Shown: positions 25,922 to 35,272, counted from the first letter of the stretch. The stretch is 64,000 nucleotides of DNA from Bacteroidales bacterium (GCA_021371855.1 JAJFVL010000015.1:1-64000), one strand, 5' to 3'. Notes: a model not told the origin generated them from the letters alone. Numbers and translations: made by a program.

Positions 25922-28900
25922 CTATGATAAATAATTATTTTCGGAATTTAAATTCTCGAAAAACCGAACGACTTTTCCCAGCAAATCATAATATAAAGAC
26001 AGGAAAAGCAATATTGTGCTCAGAAGGACCAACGAAATGTTGAAAACAAAAGTGTCTGTTTTAATGCCAAAAATGTATTTAGCGGGTGCGTAAAAATGGG
26101 TTCTGAAGTTAAAGAATCCTTTCTTATAAGGATCGAGATATATAGGATCAGTATTCTGAACGAGTGAATTATTATAAACAAGGATTTTTTTACGCTCGTA
26201 AGGCTTTGTTACAATTTCCAGAAGCTTATAGTTAAAGTAATCATTTTCAAGCTTCTTTAGTTTTATATCATTCATATTGTAAAATCTGTCTCTTCTGTCA
26301 CTTGCTGAGTTCGAGATATTAATGAATATCTTGTCTATTCTGTCAAGGTATGTTGAAAGGGAATCTGCAACTACGTGTTTAAATTCATATGGAGTAAGAT
26401 CTTCCATATATTTAAATTCAGGAACATGACAGAGGGCTGCCATTTTTATCAATTCATTCCTGAGAAGTAGAAGTTTGCTGAACTGAGGTGTGGATTTTTT
26501 TAGAAGGGGATCTTCATTATTTCCAATATTTTCAGGATTGCTACTGTATTCCAAAAGCGATGTTTCTAATGCCTGACGTAGTGCTTTAATCCGGTAAACC
26601 TTATTGAATTCCGCTTCGCTTATTTTTTTTTGAAGCAAATAGTATGTTTCCTTGTCTTTATTAAATTCAACCTGACTGTACTTGTTATCCTTAAACTGAG
26701 ATACAATAAGTGCTTCATATGTCCATCTTGTTGGCATTAATTCTGCAATCAACGGGACTTTTTCAACGTTGCCTATTTTCCTGTTCAGCTTGTCAAACGG
26801 GAACATGGCTCCGCTTAGAACCATCATTGGTATAATCAGAATGGGTATTACTATATAAATGGCAATTGCCGAATTAAATGAAGCTGATATATTTAATCCC
26901 AGCATATTTGCACAAAATGCAGTCGTAAACAGGGCAAGCCAGTAATTAAAATACATACCTTTTATCCCGAGGATCGGATTTGCAACAGCTAAAAACAAAA
27001 TCGATTGTAAGGCAGAAATAATAATTAAGATTGAGACTTTTGACAGGAGATAACTGAACCGGCTTAGATTGAGGAAACGCTCCCTTCTGAGAATTCTCCT
27101 ATCACGGAATATCTCCTCTGCACTTATCGTTAATCCAAGAAAAAGTGCAACAATCAGACTCATGAAAATATAGATGGGAATATTTTCATTTTCCGAAAAG
27201 ATATATACCCCGGAGTCCTGATCCGGGATATATCTGATAATGTACGAAAGGACAAATCCTAACACCGGTGCTTCAAGAAGAGTAAGTAAAACATACTGTT
27301 TGTTAGCTATTTTACTCTTGAAGTCTCTTTTCAGATAAATAAGGAACTGTGTAAAGCGACCTGGTCTTTGAAGATTATGAGGAGGTGGCTCATTAATGTC
27401 AGCCATCCGGATAAACGGATGTCTTGAAATAAAAGTATTTGTCCATTCCTCTGGTTTGACTTTCCTCTTTTCAGTATATTTACCAAACTCATCAACAACC
27501 TGGATCTCAATAATATTAAAGATAGTCTCTGAATTCACGTTTCCGCAGGAGGGGCATTCTCCGATATTTGAATTTATCTGGGCATCAAGGGTTTTAAAAT
27601 AGATGACTGAATCGACCGGATTGCCGAAATACGCCATATATCCACCATGATCGAGTATGATCACCTTATCGAACATTTTGAATATCGCTGACGATGGCTG
27701 ATGGATAGATGTAATAATCAGTTTCCCTTTCAAATTAAGATCACGGAGAAGGTCCATCATTTTTTCCGAATCTCTTGAAGAAAGACCTGATGTAGGCTCA
27801 TCAAGGAAAAGAACAGAGGGTTCCCTGATTAGCTCCAACGCAATATTCAGTCTTTTACGCTGGCCGCCACTGATTACCTTGTTAAATGGTGAACCAACTT
27901 TTAGATTGCGTTTCTCAAATAGCCCGAGGTTTGAAAGAGTGAGATCGACCATAGCACTTATCTCATCTTTGGTTTTGTCTTTAAAACATTGACTTGCAGC
28001 AAAAAAGAGATTTTCAAATATAGTAAGATCCTCTATAAGCAGATCATCCTGCGGCACATAGCCAATAACTCCCTCAAGTGCCTGGTTGTCCTTGATTACA
28101 TCTAACCCGTTAATTTTAATACTTCCGGAGGTTGGTTTCTGAATGCCGCTTAGAAGGTTCAGCAAAGTTGTCTTCCCTGAACCGCTTGCTCCCAGAATCC
28201 CTATAAGCTTTCCTTCCCCGGTAGCAAAGCTGATATCGTTAATTGCAGAAGTGCCTTCCCTGTAATTAAGCGAGAGGTTCTCGACATTGAAAGAAATTTT
28301 GTGGATAATTACATCAGAAAGGAAACTGGAACTGATGTCACTATAGTAAATTGCGTATCCCTGTTTTGATTTTACAGAGCTCCCCTTTGCAAATGTATAA
28401 ACACTTCCCGGCTTGATCTGAAGCCCGTTAAGATACAACTGATCGTTTGAGACATATTTGATAAAATAAAGATCAACACTGGCAATCCTTAAAATAAAAA
28501 TCTTTGTTTTATGATAGCCGGTTATCATCTTGTTGCATAAGTCACATTCTTTATCTCCGGGTTCAAGGATCAGGATTGCCGGATTTTTTAGGTATTCAGG
28601 ATCATCATTCTTTACGAATTGCTCAGTTGCTGCAAATTCAACGGGAGATATATTGAACACTTCAGCAACTGTGTTTATTATATTCATACTTTGTGGAGTG
28701 AACCGACGGTCAACATTTACAAGTTCATATAACCGCATCAGGACAACGACTTTCTGCTCCTTATTAAGGGTATGATTAATCTTTTTGCATATACTAAATA
28801 TCTTAACGGAATCTTTTACTGACGGAGCAGACGGTTCTTTCACAATTATCCTGTTCATGACATGACCAGCATATTCATCAAAAAGAGTAAGGTACTCCTT

Positions 28901-29032
28901 AACTTTTTCTTTGGTCAATTGGTTGCTCAGAAAGTCAGCAACATATTCTCGTTCATTCATGAGTATCCCGCCATCCTGTTTTAAAATCAGGGCAAATAGC
29001 TGCATTAAGGCCTTTAGGATTTTCTCACTCAT
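25922..29032 (-). CDS. Very large ABCG-like transporter (TerB-like N-term, ATPase and permease in one chain)
   Basis: A 1036-aa protein. Residues 20-145 are helical and resemble the TerB tellurite-resistance fold (ILMNEREYVADFLSNQL, MRLYELVNVDRRFTP). About 150-240 form a beta-rich, FHA-like module with a CDLC pair (163-166). The ABC ATPase spans 245-480: Walker A GASGSGKTT (281-289), ISGGQRKRLNIALELI, Walker B VLFLDEPTSGLSS. Next come an ECPSCGN segment and an ABC2/ABCG-type membrane domain (EEIFRDRRILRRERFLNLS). A large extra-membrane insert follows before the last helix near the C-terminus. Exporter is inferred; substrate unknown. Upstream is the YbhN-like gene with a 48-base gap. Confidence 0.85.
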   Translation of the reverse strand: MSEKILKALMQLFALILKQDGGILMNEREYVADFLSNQLTKEKVKEYLTLFDEYAGHVMNRIIVKEPSAPSVKDSVKIFSICKKINHTLNKEQKVVVLMRLYELVNVDRRFTPQSMNIINTVAEVFNISPVEFAATEQFVKNDDPEYLKNPAILILEPGDKECDLCNKMITGYHKTKIFILRIASVDLYFIKYVSNDQLYLNGLQIKPGSVYTFAKGSSVKSKQGYAIYYSDISSSFLSDVIIHKISFNVENLSLNYREGTSAINDISFATGEGKLIGILGASGSGKTTLLNLLSGIQKPTSGSIKINGLDVIKDNQALEGVIGYVPQDDLLIEDLTIFENLFFAASQCFKDKTKDEISAMVDLTLSNLGLFEKRNLKVGSPFNKVISGGQRKRLNIALELIREPSVLFLDEPTSGLSSRDSEKMMDLLRDLNLKGKLIITSIHQPSSAIFKMFDKVIILDHGGYMAYFGNPVDSVIYFKTLDAQINSNIGECPSCGNVNSETIFNIIEIQVVDEFGKYTEKRKVKPEEWTNTFISRHPFIRMADINEPPPHNLQRPGRFTQFLIYLKRDFKSKIANKQYVLLTLLEAPVLGFVLSYIIRYIPDQDSGVYIFSENENIPIYIFMSLIVALFLGLTISAEEIFRDRRILRRERFLNLSRFSYLLSKVSILIIISALQSILFLAVANPILGIKGMYFNYWLALFTTAFCANMLGLNISASFNSAIAIYIVIPILIIPMMVLSGAMFPFDKLNRKIGNVEKVPLIAELMPTRWTYEALIVSQFKDNKYSQVEFNKDKETYYLLQKKISEAEFNKVYRIKALRQALETSLLEYSSNPENIGNNEDPLLKKSTPQFSKLLLLRNELIKMAALCHVPEFKYMEDLTPYEFKHVVADSLSTYLDRIDKIFINISNSASDRRDRFYNMNDIKLKKLENDYFNYKLLEIVTKPYERKKILVYNNSLVQNTDPIYLDPYKKGFFNFRTHFYAPAKYIFGIKTDTFVFNISLVLLSTILLFLSLYYDLLGKVVRFFENLNSENNYLS

Positions 29033-29080
29033 AAATATACTGCGATAAAAATATTCCGAAAAACCGAAGGTAAAAAAAAA

Positions 29081-30181
29081 CTATTGTTTTTTAGTGAACG
29101 GCTCTACAAATTTTCTGTCTATCCAGCCAGGGACAATTATTGCACCGGCAATAAGAAAAGGGTAATAGCTGATCATTCTCCAGATAAGCGCCATTGCAAG
29201 GGCTACTCCTCCGACATGTACAGGATCGGCTGGTATGAGATCGGAGATATATCTTCCAAGTATTATTTCTGCGAAACCGCTCCCCCCGGGGGTGGGACTG
29301 ATTATCATCATTATCCATAATACCAGCTGCCTGGCAAAAATAAGGAGATGATCTTTTATTGTGAAGAACGCAAGCAGTATCGCATTAACAACCCAATATC
29401 TTGATGTCCATGTAAGGAAAGTTGAAACAGTTGCCTTAAACCAGAAAGAAAAAGACTCATGTCTAAGCTCATTAGAGCTGTCAATCAGATCATTACCTGC
29501 TTTAATTGCAGAATCTTTCCACCTCTTCAGAAAGGGTAGACGGAATATGGTAATAATAAGGTTTTTAATTCCGGCAGGATTGATAAAAAGACCATAACCT
29601 ACCAGAACAACCCATAAAAAAATTATAGTATAACCGATAATTGCCACAAGAACAAGATTATTTAAAAGTGCTATTCCGGTACCATGAAGTGATGTTATAA
29701 AAAGAGACCTTCCCCCCACCAGTAAAAGTAAAAGAGGCAGCATTATTACGAAATAAAGCTCGTCCAGAAATGAAGTTGCAAGCACCACCGCAGTACTGCG
29801 CCCGACATTTATCCCTTCTTTATGTAAAAAAATTATTGCAAATCCTGTGCCTCCGACTGTTGATGGTGTTATAGCCGAAGTGAATTCCCAAAGCATAATT
29901 ATCCTGAACGACTGAATCCATGAAAGGTCATTTCCTGTGAGCACTCTTAGTCTTGCCATATAACCAAAAGTTCTAATGATGATCAGCAAAAGGGCAACAA
30001 ATAACCAGAACACTGATTTCCACGAAAATACGATCTCTTTTAATACATTTATATTCACATCTTTGACAAGGAGCCACAAAACAACTATTAACCCGATAAC
30101 AACAGGAAGGATTATCTTTCTGGGATGAAGCTGGTTAATAATATTCTTTTGCCTGTCGTCTGTCATTTTTAAAGTTGCCAT
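29081..30181 (-). CDS. YbhN/LPG-synthase-TM-like integral membrane protein
   Basis: A 366-aa protein of the lysylphosphatidylglycerol synthase transmembrane family (UPF0104/YbhN type), with about eight helices. Family features: FWLFVALLLIIIRTFGYMARL, WEFTSAITPSTVGGTGFAI, EGINVGRSTAVVLATSFLDEL and the C-terminal SPTPGGSGFAEIILG. It has no aminoacyl-transferase (DUF2156) domain, so it is not a full LPG synthase. Members are proposed lipid flippase-like or lipid-handling proteins. First gene of the 24527-30181 minus-strand cluster. Confidence 0.85.
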   Translation of the reverse strand: MATLKMTDDRQKNIINQLHPRKIILPVVIGLIVVLWLLVKDVNINVLKEIVFSWKSVFWLFVALLLIIIRTFGYMARLRVLTGNDLSWIQSFRIIMLWEFTSAITPSTVGGTGFAIIFLHKEGINVGRSTAVVLATSFLDELYFVIMLPLLLLLVGGRSLFITSLHGTGIALLNNLVLVAIIGYTIIFLWVVLVGYGLFINPAGIKNLIITIFRLPFLKRWKDSAIKAGNDLIDSSNELRHESFSFWFKATVSTFLTWTSRYWVVNAILLAFFTIKDHLLIFARQLVLWIMMIISPTPGGSGFAEIILGRYISDLIPADPVHVGGVALAMALIWRMISYYPFLIAGAIIVPGWIDRKFVEPFTKKQ

Positions 30182-30397
30182 TCAGGAAGTATCATTACTT
30201 ATGGGAACAAGATTCTCAAATATCAGTCATCGGAGAGTATTTAAACTATTAAAAACAGTTCATGGGCAGCAACCATTTAATTTATTAAAAGAAAAATTTA
30301 AAGTTTATATAAACATTTTTTCTGCATTGGAATTCTGAACAACCACCATAAAAATACAAAAGATAGTTTAACATAATTGCCAGTCTGATAATTTAGG
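30182..30397. other. Intergenic DNA without a recognised gene
   Basis: AT-rich spacer upstream of the YbhN-like gene, ending at the left flanking repeat of the inserted element. It must contain the promoter of the minus-strand cluster, but I see no clean TAnnTTTG motif. Confidence 0.5.
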
Positions 30398-30784
30398 GAT
30401 TTATTTTCGTTAGTGTCCACTAAAAGTTAAATATCCTTCTTTGAAATATTGAATACATCGACGTTGAAGGGTTTTTGATAGCGTGACGATCTGAAATGAA
30501 ATACTCCTCAGATTCAGATTAGTATAATATATCAACCTCATTCATTTAGTCCTTCATTTGAGGGCTAAAGCCCGTACTTTTGGTGTTTCCTGATCCGTTG
30601 GCTAAAGCCAACGGTAATTGAAATAGATTGCAGAATTCTCCAAAATTTCAATATGCCAAATTTAAATAAAACGCCTCTAATAGAACTACTTACAAACCAA
30701 GATTGCCAAGATGTCAAAGAACTAAATTGTATACAATTGAAAATCAAATATTTTTAAGTGGACATCCATGATTTATTTTCGTTA
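30398..30784. mobile_element. MITE-like element flanked by 15-bp direct repeats
   Basis: GATTTATTTTCGTTA occurs exactly at 30398-30412 and 30770-30784. Inside it, inverted ends TGTCCACT (30414-30421) and AGTGGACA (30757-30764) bound about 350 bases with no coding potential. Two palindromes are nested within: GGGCTAAAGCCC at 30562-30573 and CCGTTGGCTAAAGCCAACGG at 30595-30614. It resembles a non-autonomous IS derivative; no transposase is present in the window. Confidence 0.6.
30562..30614. repeat. Pair of GGCTAAAGCC palindromes (REP-like)
   Basis: Two hairpins sharing the core GGCTAAAGCC: 30562-30573 and 30595-30614, the latter with an 8-bp perfect stem and TAAA loop. They look like repetitive extragenic palindromes inserted in, or carried by, the surrounding element. 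Confidence 0.7.
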
Positions 30785-31116
30785 TAATGACGATTTTGAA
30801 TTGGAATAATTCAGAAAAATGTGCTATTTACATTGGAGGTGAAGTAGTGACAAAACCATTCACATTCACAGGTCGGGAACTTGAAATTAATTACTCAACT
30901 TCTGCAGCAGGCGAAATCAGATTTGAAATAGAAGATGGAAATGGAAAGCCTTTACCAGGTTTTACTATGGCGGATTCACAACCGATCATTGGTAACGAAA
31001 CATCAAGGGTGGTTTTATGAAATGGCAACGGTGATGTAAAAAGCATTTCTTCAAAATCAATCCGTTTACGGATTTATCTGAAAGATGCTGATCTGTATTC
31101 TATCAGGTTCAGATAA
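30772..31116 (+). pseudogene. C-terminal remnant of a glycoside-hydrolase-type secreted protein, with in-frame stop
   Basis: The frame encodes ...NWNNSEKCAIYIGGEVV, then RELEINYSTSAAGEIRFEIE and PGFTMADSQPIIGNE, followed by TGA at 31018-31020 where homologues have Trp. The frame then reads on as NGNGDVKSISSKSIRLRIY, LKDADLYSIRFR and a proper TAA at 31114-31116. The final DADLY(S/A)xRF block is a very common ending of Bacteroidota glycan-active secreted proteins. The left side is cut at the 15-bp repeat of the inserted element. Both the truncation and the TGG-to-TGA change mark it as dead. Confidence 0.75.
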
Positions 31117-31266
31117 TATTGAATGGCAGAATCGCGAAGAAGGTAACTTTAAAATAAACACGTTCAGACATTTACAGTCTTGTGATTTTTTACTTTTCCC
31201 CCCCCCCTGATCCGGCCTGATTCCAAGTCACTTCAGGGGGATGAGAGTAAAAAGATCTGTGGTCAA

Positions 31267-31749
31267 TTATTCCACCTGCGATATGATTACCACATAATTC
31301 TTCCCATACTTTTTAGCACATTTCGGGCAGGTAGTGTACCACATGTACCATTTCTTGATATTAAATCCTTTTGTTTGTGCGAAAGCTATGAAATCTTTGC
31401 ACCATTTACCTGTTTCTTTAAAATCTCCTTCATAGACCTTACTAAGAAACTTGCCTGACAGTTTTACATTTTCTGCTCCTGCAATCTCTTTATCAACAGC
31501 CAGATAAAGATCCATGTTCCATTTTGATGTATGATCTGAAAGACAAATCCAATCTTGTATTTTAGCCCCGGCATTTTCAATTTTTTTATTTATCCTGATC
31601 ATCACCCTTCCAAAATTGACAGGCATAAAGAAAAATGTACAAACTTTATCCTTTACAAATAATTTGTTGTTCCATTCATGAATTTTTTCATCCCATGGTG
31701 CGGGATCAAATGGGGGACAACACTCGGTGTTTTTAATTTTTTCATCCAT
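31267..31749 (-). CDS. Conserved cysteine-rich protein of unknown function
   Basis: A 160-aa soluble protein without a signal peptide. It starts MDEKIKNTECCPPFDPAPWDEK and has a central DWICLSDHTSKWNMDLYLAVDK block and a C-terminal CPKCAKKYGKNYVVIIS. The conserved CC pair near the N-terminus and the CxxC near the C-terminus may bind a metal or form a redox pair. I recognise the family as widely conserved (sometimes labelled hydrolase without evidence) but know no function. Isolated gene between the scar region and the penicillin-binding protein gene. Confidence 0.7.
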   Translation of the reverse strand: MDEKIKNTECCPPFDPAPWDEKIHEWNNKLFVKDKVCTFFFMPVNFGRVMIRINKKIENAGAKIQDWICLSDHTSKWNMDLYLAVDKEIAGAENVKLSGKFLSKVYEGDFKETGKWCKDFIAFAQTKGFNIKKWYMWYTTCPKCAKKYGKNYVVIISQVE

Positions 31750-31934
31750 ACTGATTCAAGATTAAATGAAAGAAATGATTAATTGTTTATTAGAGAATTA
31801 TAAAGTTTACTAAAGGTATAAAAAAAAGAGGATAAGGGCACTATGATTTCAGGAAAACAACTCATGGTGGATGTGAGCTTAAAGCTTTAATTAAACATTC
31901 AGGATTAACCTGAAAAGGATAATTATTATTTTTC

Positions 31935-34169
31935 TTATTGTTCTTTTTTAAAAATCCTTTCTATAAGTGATCGGATTCTTTTTGCAGCCAATCCATCATC
32001 ATTGTCATATTGTCCCTTTTCATTTTTAAAAAGGTCCCTGACTTTATCCAATACATTTTTCTCTTTGATATCGGGGCAATCGAGAGCCCCTTCCAAATCA
32101 GGAGGAAGATCAGGAAACGGTGCAATCAGCTTTTCACTCAATGAAGGGTTTTGCTGTACCTTTTGTAGTGTCAACCCTACAAGAGGCAATGCCAGGGTGC
32201 TACCCGATCCGTTTGATCCGCTATTGAAATGAATTGCCTGTGTAGAGGCCCCTGCTCTTGCCACCATCACAAGCTTCGGGTTTAAAGCGGTAAACCATGC
32301 ATCGGCATAATTTTGAGAGGTACCCGTTTTTCCTGCCAGAGGAAGGGTAACTCCATAAACACTGCTCATCGTCGCCCCGGTTCCTTCCCTGACGGCTTTC
32401 TGTAACATGCTCTCCATCAGGATACATGTTCTTTCTGAAATAATCTGTTCAGATCTTTCACTAAAGTCGTTCTTATAAATCACTTTTCCGTCAGATGTTT
32501 TAACAGAGACAACACATTGAGGTTTAGTCGTAAAGCCTCCGTTTACAAATGCTGAATAACCTGAAGCTATCTCTTTAATGCTGGCCTCAGCTGTCCCCAT
32601 CGCCAGTGACGGAGTGTTATCGAGTCGAAATGAAAATCCCATTTTCTCCCAGATGGAGTTTACCTTTTCAAAACCAATATTCATAAACAGGCAGAAAGTC
32701 GGTACATTCATCGAATGAGCCAGAGCTCCTGCCAATGAATATTTTCCGCCATAAGAATGGTCATAATTTTCCGGGCTCCAGTCATCAAAACCTGATACCG
32801 TAACAGAATCATTATCCAGATATTGACAAGGATCCATTCCATCTTCAAGAGCTGCAGTATATATAACAGGTTTAAACGTTGAAGCAAGTTGCCTCCTTGC
32901 AAGTACCTGGTCATAGGGTTGTGTTCTGAAATCGATACCACCGACCCAGGCTTTAACAGCTCCTGTCTGTGGATCAATGGCAAGCATCCCTGCATGTAAC
33001 AGTGTCAGTGAATTCTTCAGACTGTCCCTGATAGAAATTGATTCTGAATGAGGTCCATCCCAGTCAAAAACATCCTGAACACTTTTAACATCCGCTTGTT
33101 TGGTTAATCCTAGTCTTTTCAGCTCCCTGTCAGTAATCTGTTCCAATAATTTTTTTCCCGAAGCGCTCTGGTACTGCTCCTTCAATCTTTTTTGCATAAC
33201 AGACAGATGCTCCCGAAAAGATCTGACGGCATATTTCTGCAACTGAAGATTCAAAGTCGTCGTAATGACCAGTCCGTCTTTTTCGGGGTCCAGGGTCTCT
33301 CCAGTAGCAGAATGTATATCATCCAGGATTTGTTCTGTCTCATTTCTTACCTGAACCAGGAAATAATCGACCATCCCTTCCTCATTGTATTTGCTATACT
33401 TAAGAACCATCGGCAATTTACAGAGAGAGTCGGCTTTGGCAGTACTGATATATTTGTATTTCTCCATCTGCCTGATTACAACATTCCTTCTGCTTTTTGC
33501 ATTTTCAGGATGCATACGCGGATTATACAATGTATTAGCCTTGAGCATGCCAATTAAGACAGCTGATTCTTCAATTTTCAGTTTTCCGATATTCTTGCTG
33601 AAAAAACGCATTGACGCAGCTTCAATCCCGTACACATTCTCTCCAAAAGGTACTGTATTCAGATACATTGTCAGTATTTCTTCCTTGGTATATACTTTTT
33701 CCAGACGGCTGGCTATTATTGCTTCTTTAATTTTATAGACAAAGATGAACAGCGGCCCCTTGTGTTTTCTCCCATACATATTTTTTGCCAGCTGTTGAGT
33801 TATAGTGCTTCCGCCACCTGAACTGCGGTCATTTAAAAAGATTGTCTTCACAAGTACCCTGAAAAGGCTCCTTGTATCATTACCTTTATGTTCAAAGAAA
33901 CGGACATCTTCCGTAGCTATAAGGGCATTTATTAAATCGGACGGTATTTGTTTATATGATACATTGGTACGGTTTTCAGAAAAGAATTTACCAATAAGTT
34001 CGCCATTTTCTGATAATACCAAAGAGGCCTGATCATTTTTATAATTCATCAGCTCTTTCTGGCTCTTCAGATTGCCGAATGATTCTCCGCACGCATTGAT
34101 GATAAACGCACATGCTGTCAGCGCCGCAAAAAATGCTAATTTTCTGATGGATTTCCCGGATATATTCAT
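31935..34169 (-). CDS. Bifunctional penicillin-binding protein (GT51 + transpeptidase)
   Basis: A 744-aa class A PBP making and cross-linking peptidoglycan. The N-terminal hydrophobic segment ends in a lipobox-like INAC at Cys27 rather than a plain anchor. GT51: catalytic Glu87 in ATEDVRFFEHKG, then GGGSTITQQLAKNMYGRKH and MYLNTVPFGENVYGIEAA. Transpeptidase: SxxK at Ser430-Lys433 (ASTFKP), SxN at 486-488 (HSMN), KTG(T)S at 614-618. All catalytic residues are present. It is shorter than E. coli PBP1a and lacks the large OB-type insertion. Monocistronic. Confidence 0.93.
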   Translation of the reverse strand: MNISGKSIRKLAFFAALTACAFIINACGESFGNLKSQKELMNYKNDQASLVLSENGELIGKFFSENRTNVSYKQIPSDLINALIATEDVRFFEHKGNDTRSLFRVLVKTIFLNDRSSGGGSTITQQLAKNMYGRKHKGPLFIFVYKIKEAIIASRLEKVYTKEEILTMYLNTVPFGENVYGIEAASMRFFSKNIGKLKIEESAVLIGMLKANTLYNPRMHPENAKSRRNVVIRQMEKYKYISTAKADSLCKLPMVLKYSKYNEEGMVDYFLVQVRNETEQILDDIHSATGETLDPEKDGLVITTTLNLQLQKYAVRSFREHLSVMQKRLKEQYQSASGKKLLEQITDRELKRLGLTKQADVKSVQDVFDWDGPHSESISIRDSLKNSLTLLHAGMLAIDPQTGAVKAWVGGIDFRTQPYDQVLARRQLASTFKPVIYTAALEDGMDPCQYLDNDSVTVSGFDDWSPENYDHSYGGKYSLAGALAHSMNVPTFCLFMNIGFEKVNSIWEKMGFSFRLDNTPSLAMGTAEASIKEIASGYSAFVNGGFTTKPQCVVSVKTSDGKVIYKNDFSERSEQIISERTCILMESMLQKAVREGTGATMSSVYGVTLPLAGKTGTSQNYADAWFTALNPKLVMVARAGASTQAIHFNSGSNGSGSTLALPLVGLTLQKVQQNPSLSEKLIAPFPDLPPDLEGALDCPDIKEKNVLDKVRDLFKNEKGQYDNDDGLAAKRIRSLIERIFKKEQ

Positions 34170-34442
34170 TTTTATTAATCAACTCAAAATTTTGACCACG
34201 CAAATATCTGAAAAGTACGTCTGAAAATTTAAGATTATCACTATTATCTCATGCCATGGCAATAAAATTTAAGATTGTTAAAAAATGAATCCGGAATGCA
34301 GGCTGTCCATTAATTGTCAGCATGTCAATTAAAATATAGGTGTTTTTGCTTTTTATTGTTTAGGTCTTGCTGGTTATTACATTATGACATCATTGTTTGG
34401 TAAATACTTTAATTTGCTGTCATTTTTTACAGATTTACAGGA

Positions 34443-35006
34443 TCAGAAAGTGTCCTGGCCTTTGAAAACCCGGGAATTATTAATTGTCTCCAGATGCCCC
34501 TCCCAGGTTAGCTTGCCGGATCCTGTACCTGTAATAGTTGCTGTTGCATGATTATCTGATGTAACAATCATGTAAATGTCAAAGTTCCCCAGATTGGTAG
34601 TCAGGTTGAATTGCAGGCGGAAAACTAATTTTTTATAATCTTTATCAATTTCCCAGCCTCCTACGCTACCCTCAGCAGTGACCCCACCGACTCCGTTGTA
34701 TCCCATACCAAAGTTTGATCCGGTTTGCAAAATGCCGTTTGATACATCTACCTTTACAAAATTTAAAAATTGAGTAACAGGTATCCTGTAGCCATATTTA
34801 TTTTGGAGAAAATCTGCTTCAAGTACGAAGCTTTTTGCACTCAGAAGAGAATCCAAAATATTAAAGTTTGCAACCATTTGTGCTTTTCTTACCTCTTTTA
34901 GTTCCTGGCGGCTTAATTTAATATCCTGAGAATTGCCATTCAATGAAACCCAAAAGAATCCAAAGATCAAAAAGAGGTTCAATATATTCATTTTCATTGT
35001 TTTCAT
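34443..35006 (-). CDS. DUF4251 family exported protein
   Basis: About 187 aa from the ATG at 35006 (MKTMKMNILNLFLIFGFFWVSLNG), giving a signal peptide. The mature part matches the DUF4251 layout: SLLSAKSFVLEADFLQNKYG, PVTQFLNFVKVD, FGMGYNGVGGVTAEG, and the beta-rich C-terminus (KLVFRLQFNLTTNLGNFDIYM, GTGSGKLTWEGHL). Members are small secreted or periplasmic proteins of Bacteroidota with unknown role. An earlier in-frame ATG at 35078 is not credible. The 272-bp spacer downstream, towards the PBP gene, holds no gene. Confidence 0.8.
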   Translation of the reverse strand: MKTMKMNILNLFLIFGFFWVSLNGNSQDIKLSRQELKEVRKAQMVANFNILDSLLSAKSFVLEADFLQNKYGYRIPVTQFLNFVKVDVSNGILQTGSNFGMGYNGVGGVTAEGSVGGWEIDKDYKKLVFRLQFNLTTNLGNFDIYMIVTSDNHATATITGTGSGKLTWEGHLETINNSRVFKGQDTF

Positions 35007-35210
35007 GACCTCTGACTTTAATTTATATAAATAGCACAAATAATATACCATGCTGCTAAAATCAGGCCATAAAATCAATTATTTAACAGAATATTAAGAT
35101 TCGGATATTTGGTTTTGCAACGATTACTATGACTATATTATCAATAAAAACCGGAGCATCCTGAAATTTAAATAGATAAGTCATAAGTAGGCTTTTTGTC
35201 CTGCATATAA

Positions 35211-35247
35211 AAACAAAAAATCCTGTAAGTTATTTATTACAGGATTT
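35211..35247 (-). terminator. Terminator of tRNA-Ala
   Basis: An 11-bp stem (35218-35228 with 35237-35247) and 8-nt loop, followed on the minus strand by a TTTTTTGTTT tract. It lies 26 bases beyond the tRNA-Ala 3' end. Confidence 0.88.
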
Positions 35248-35272
35248 GAATTTGTGTAGTATGTTGAAATAG

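Noticed and set aside
33192..33738. Plus-strand frames of about 120 aa inside the penicillin-binding protein gene
   Set aside because: Antisense to conserved GT51 and linker sequence; composition is that of reverse-complement coding DNA.
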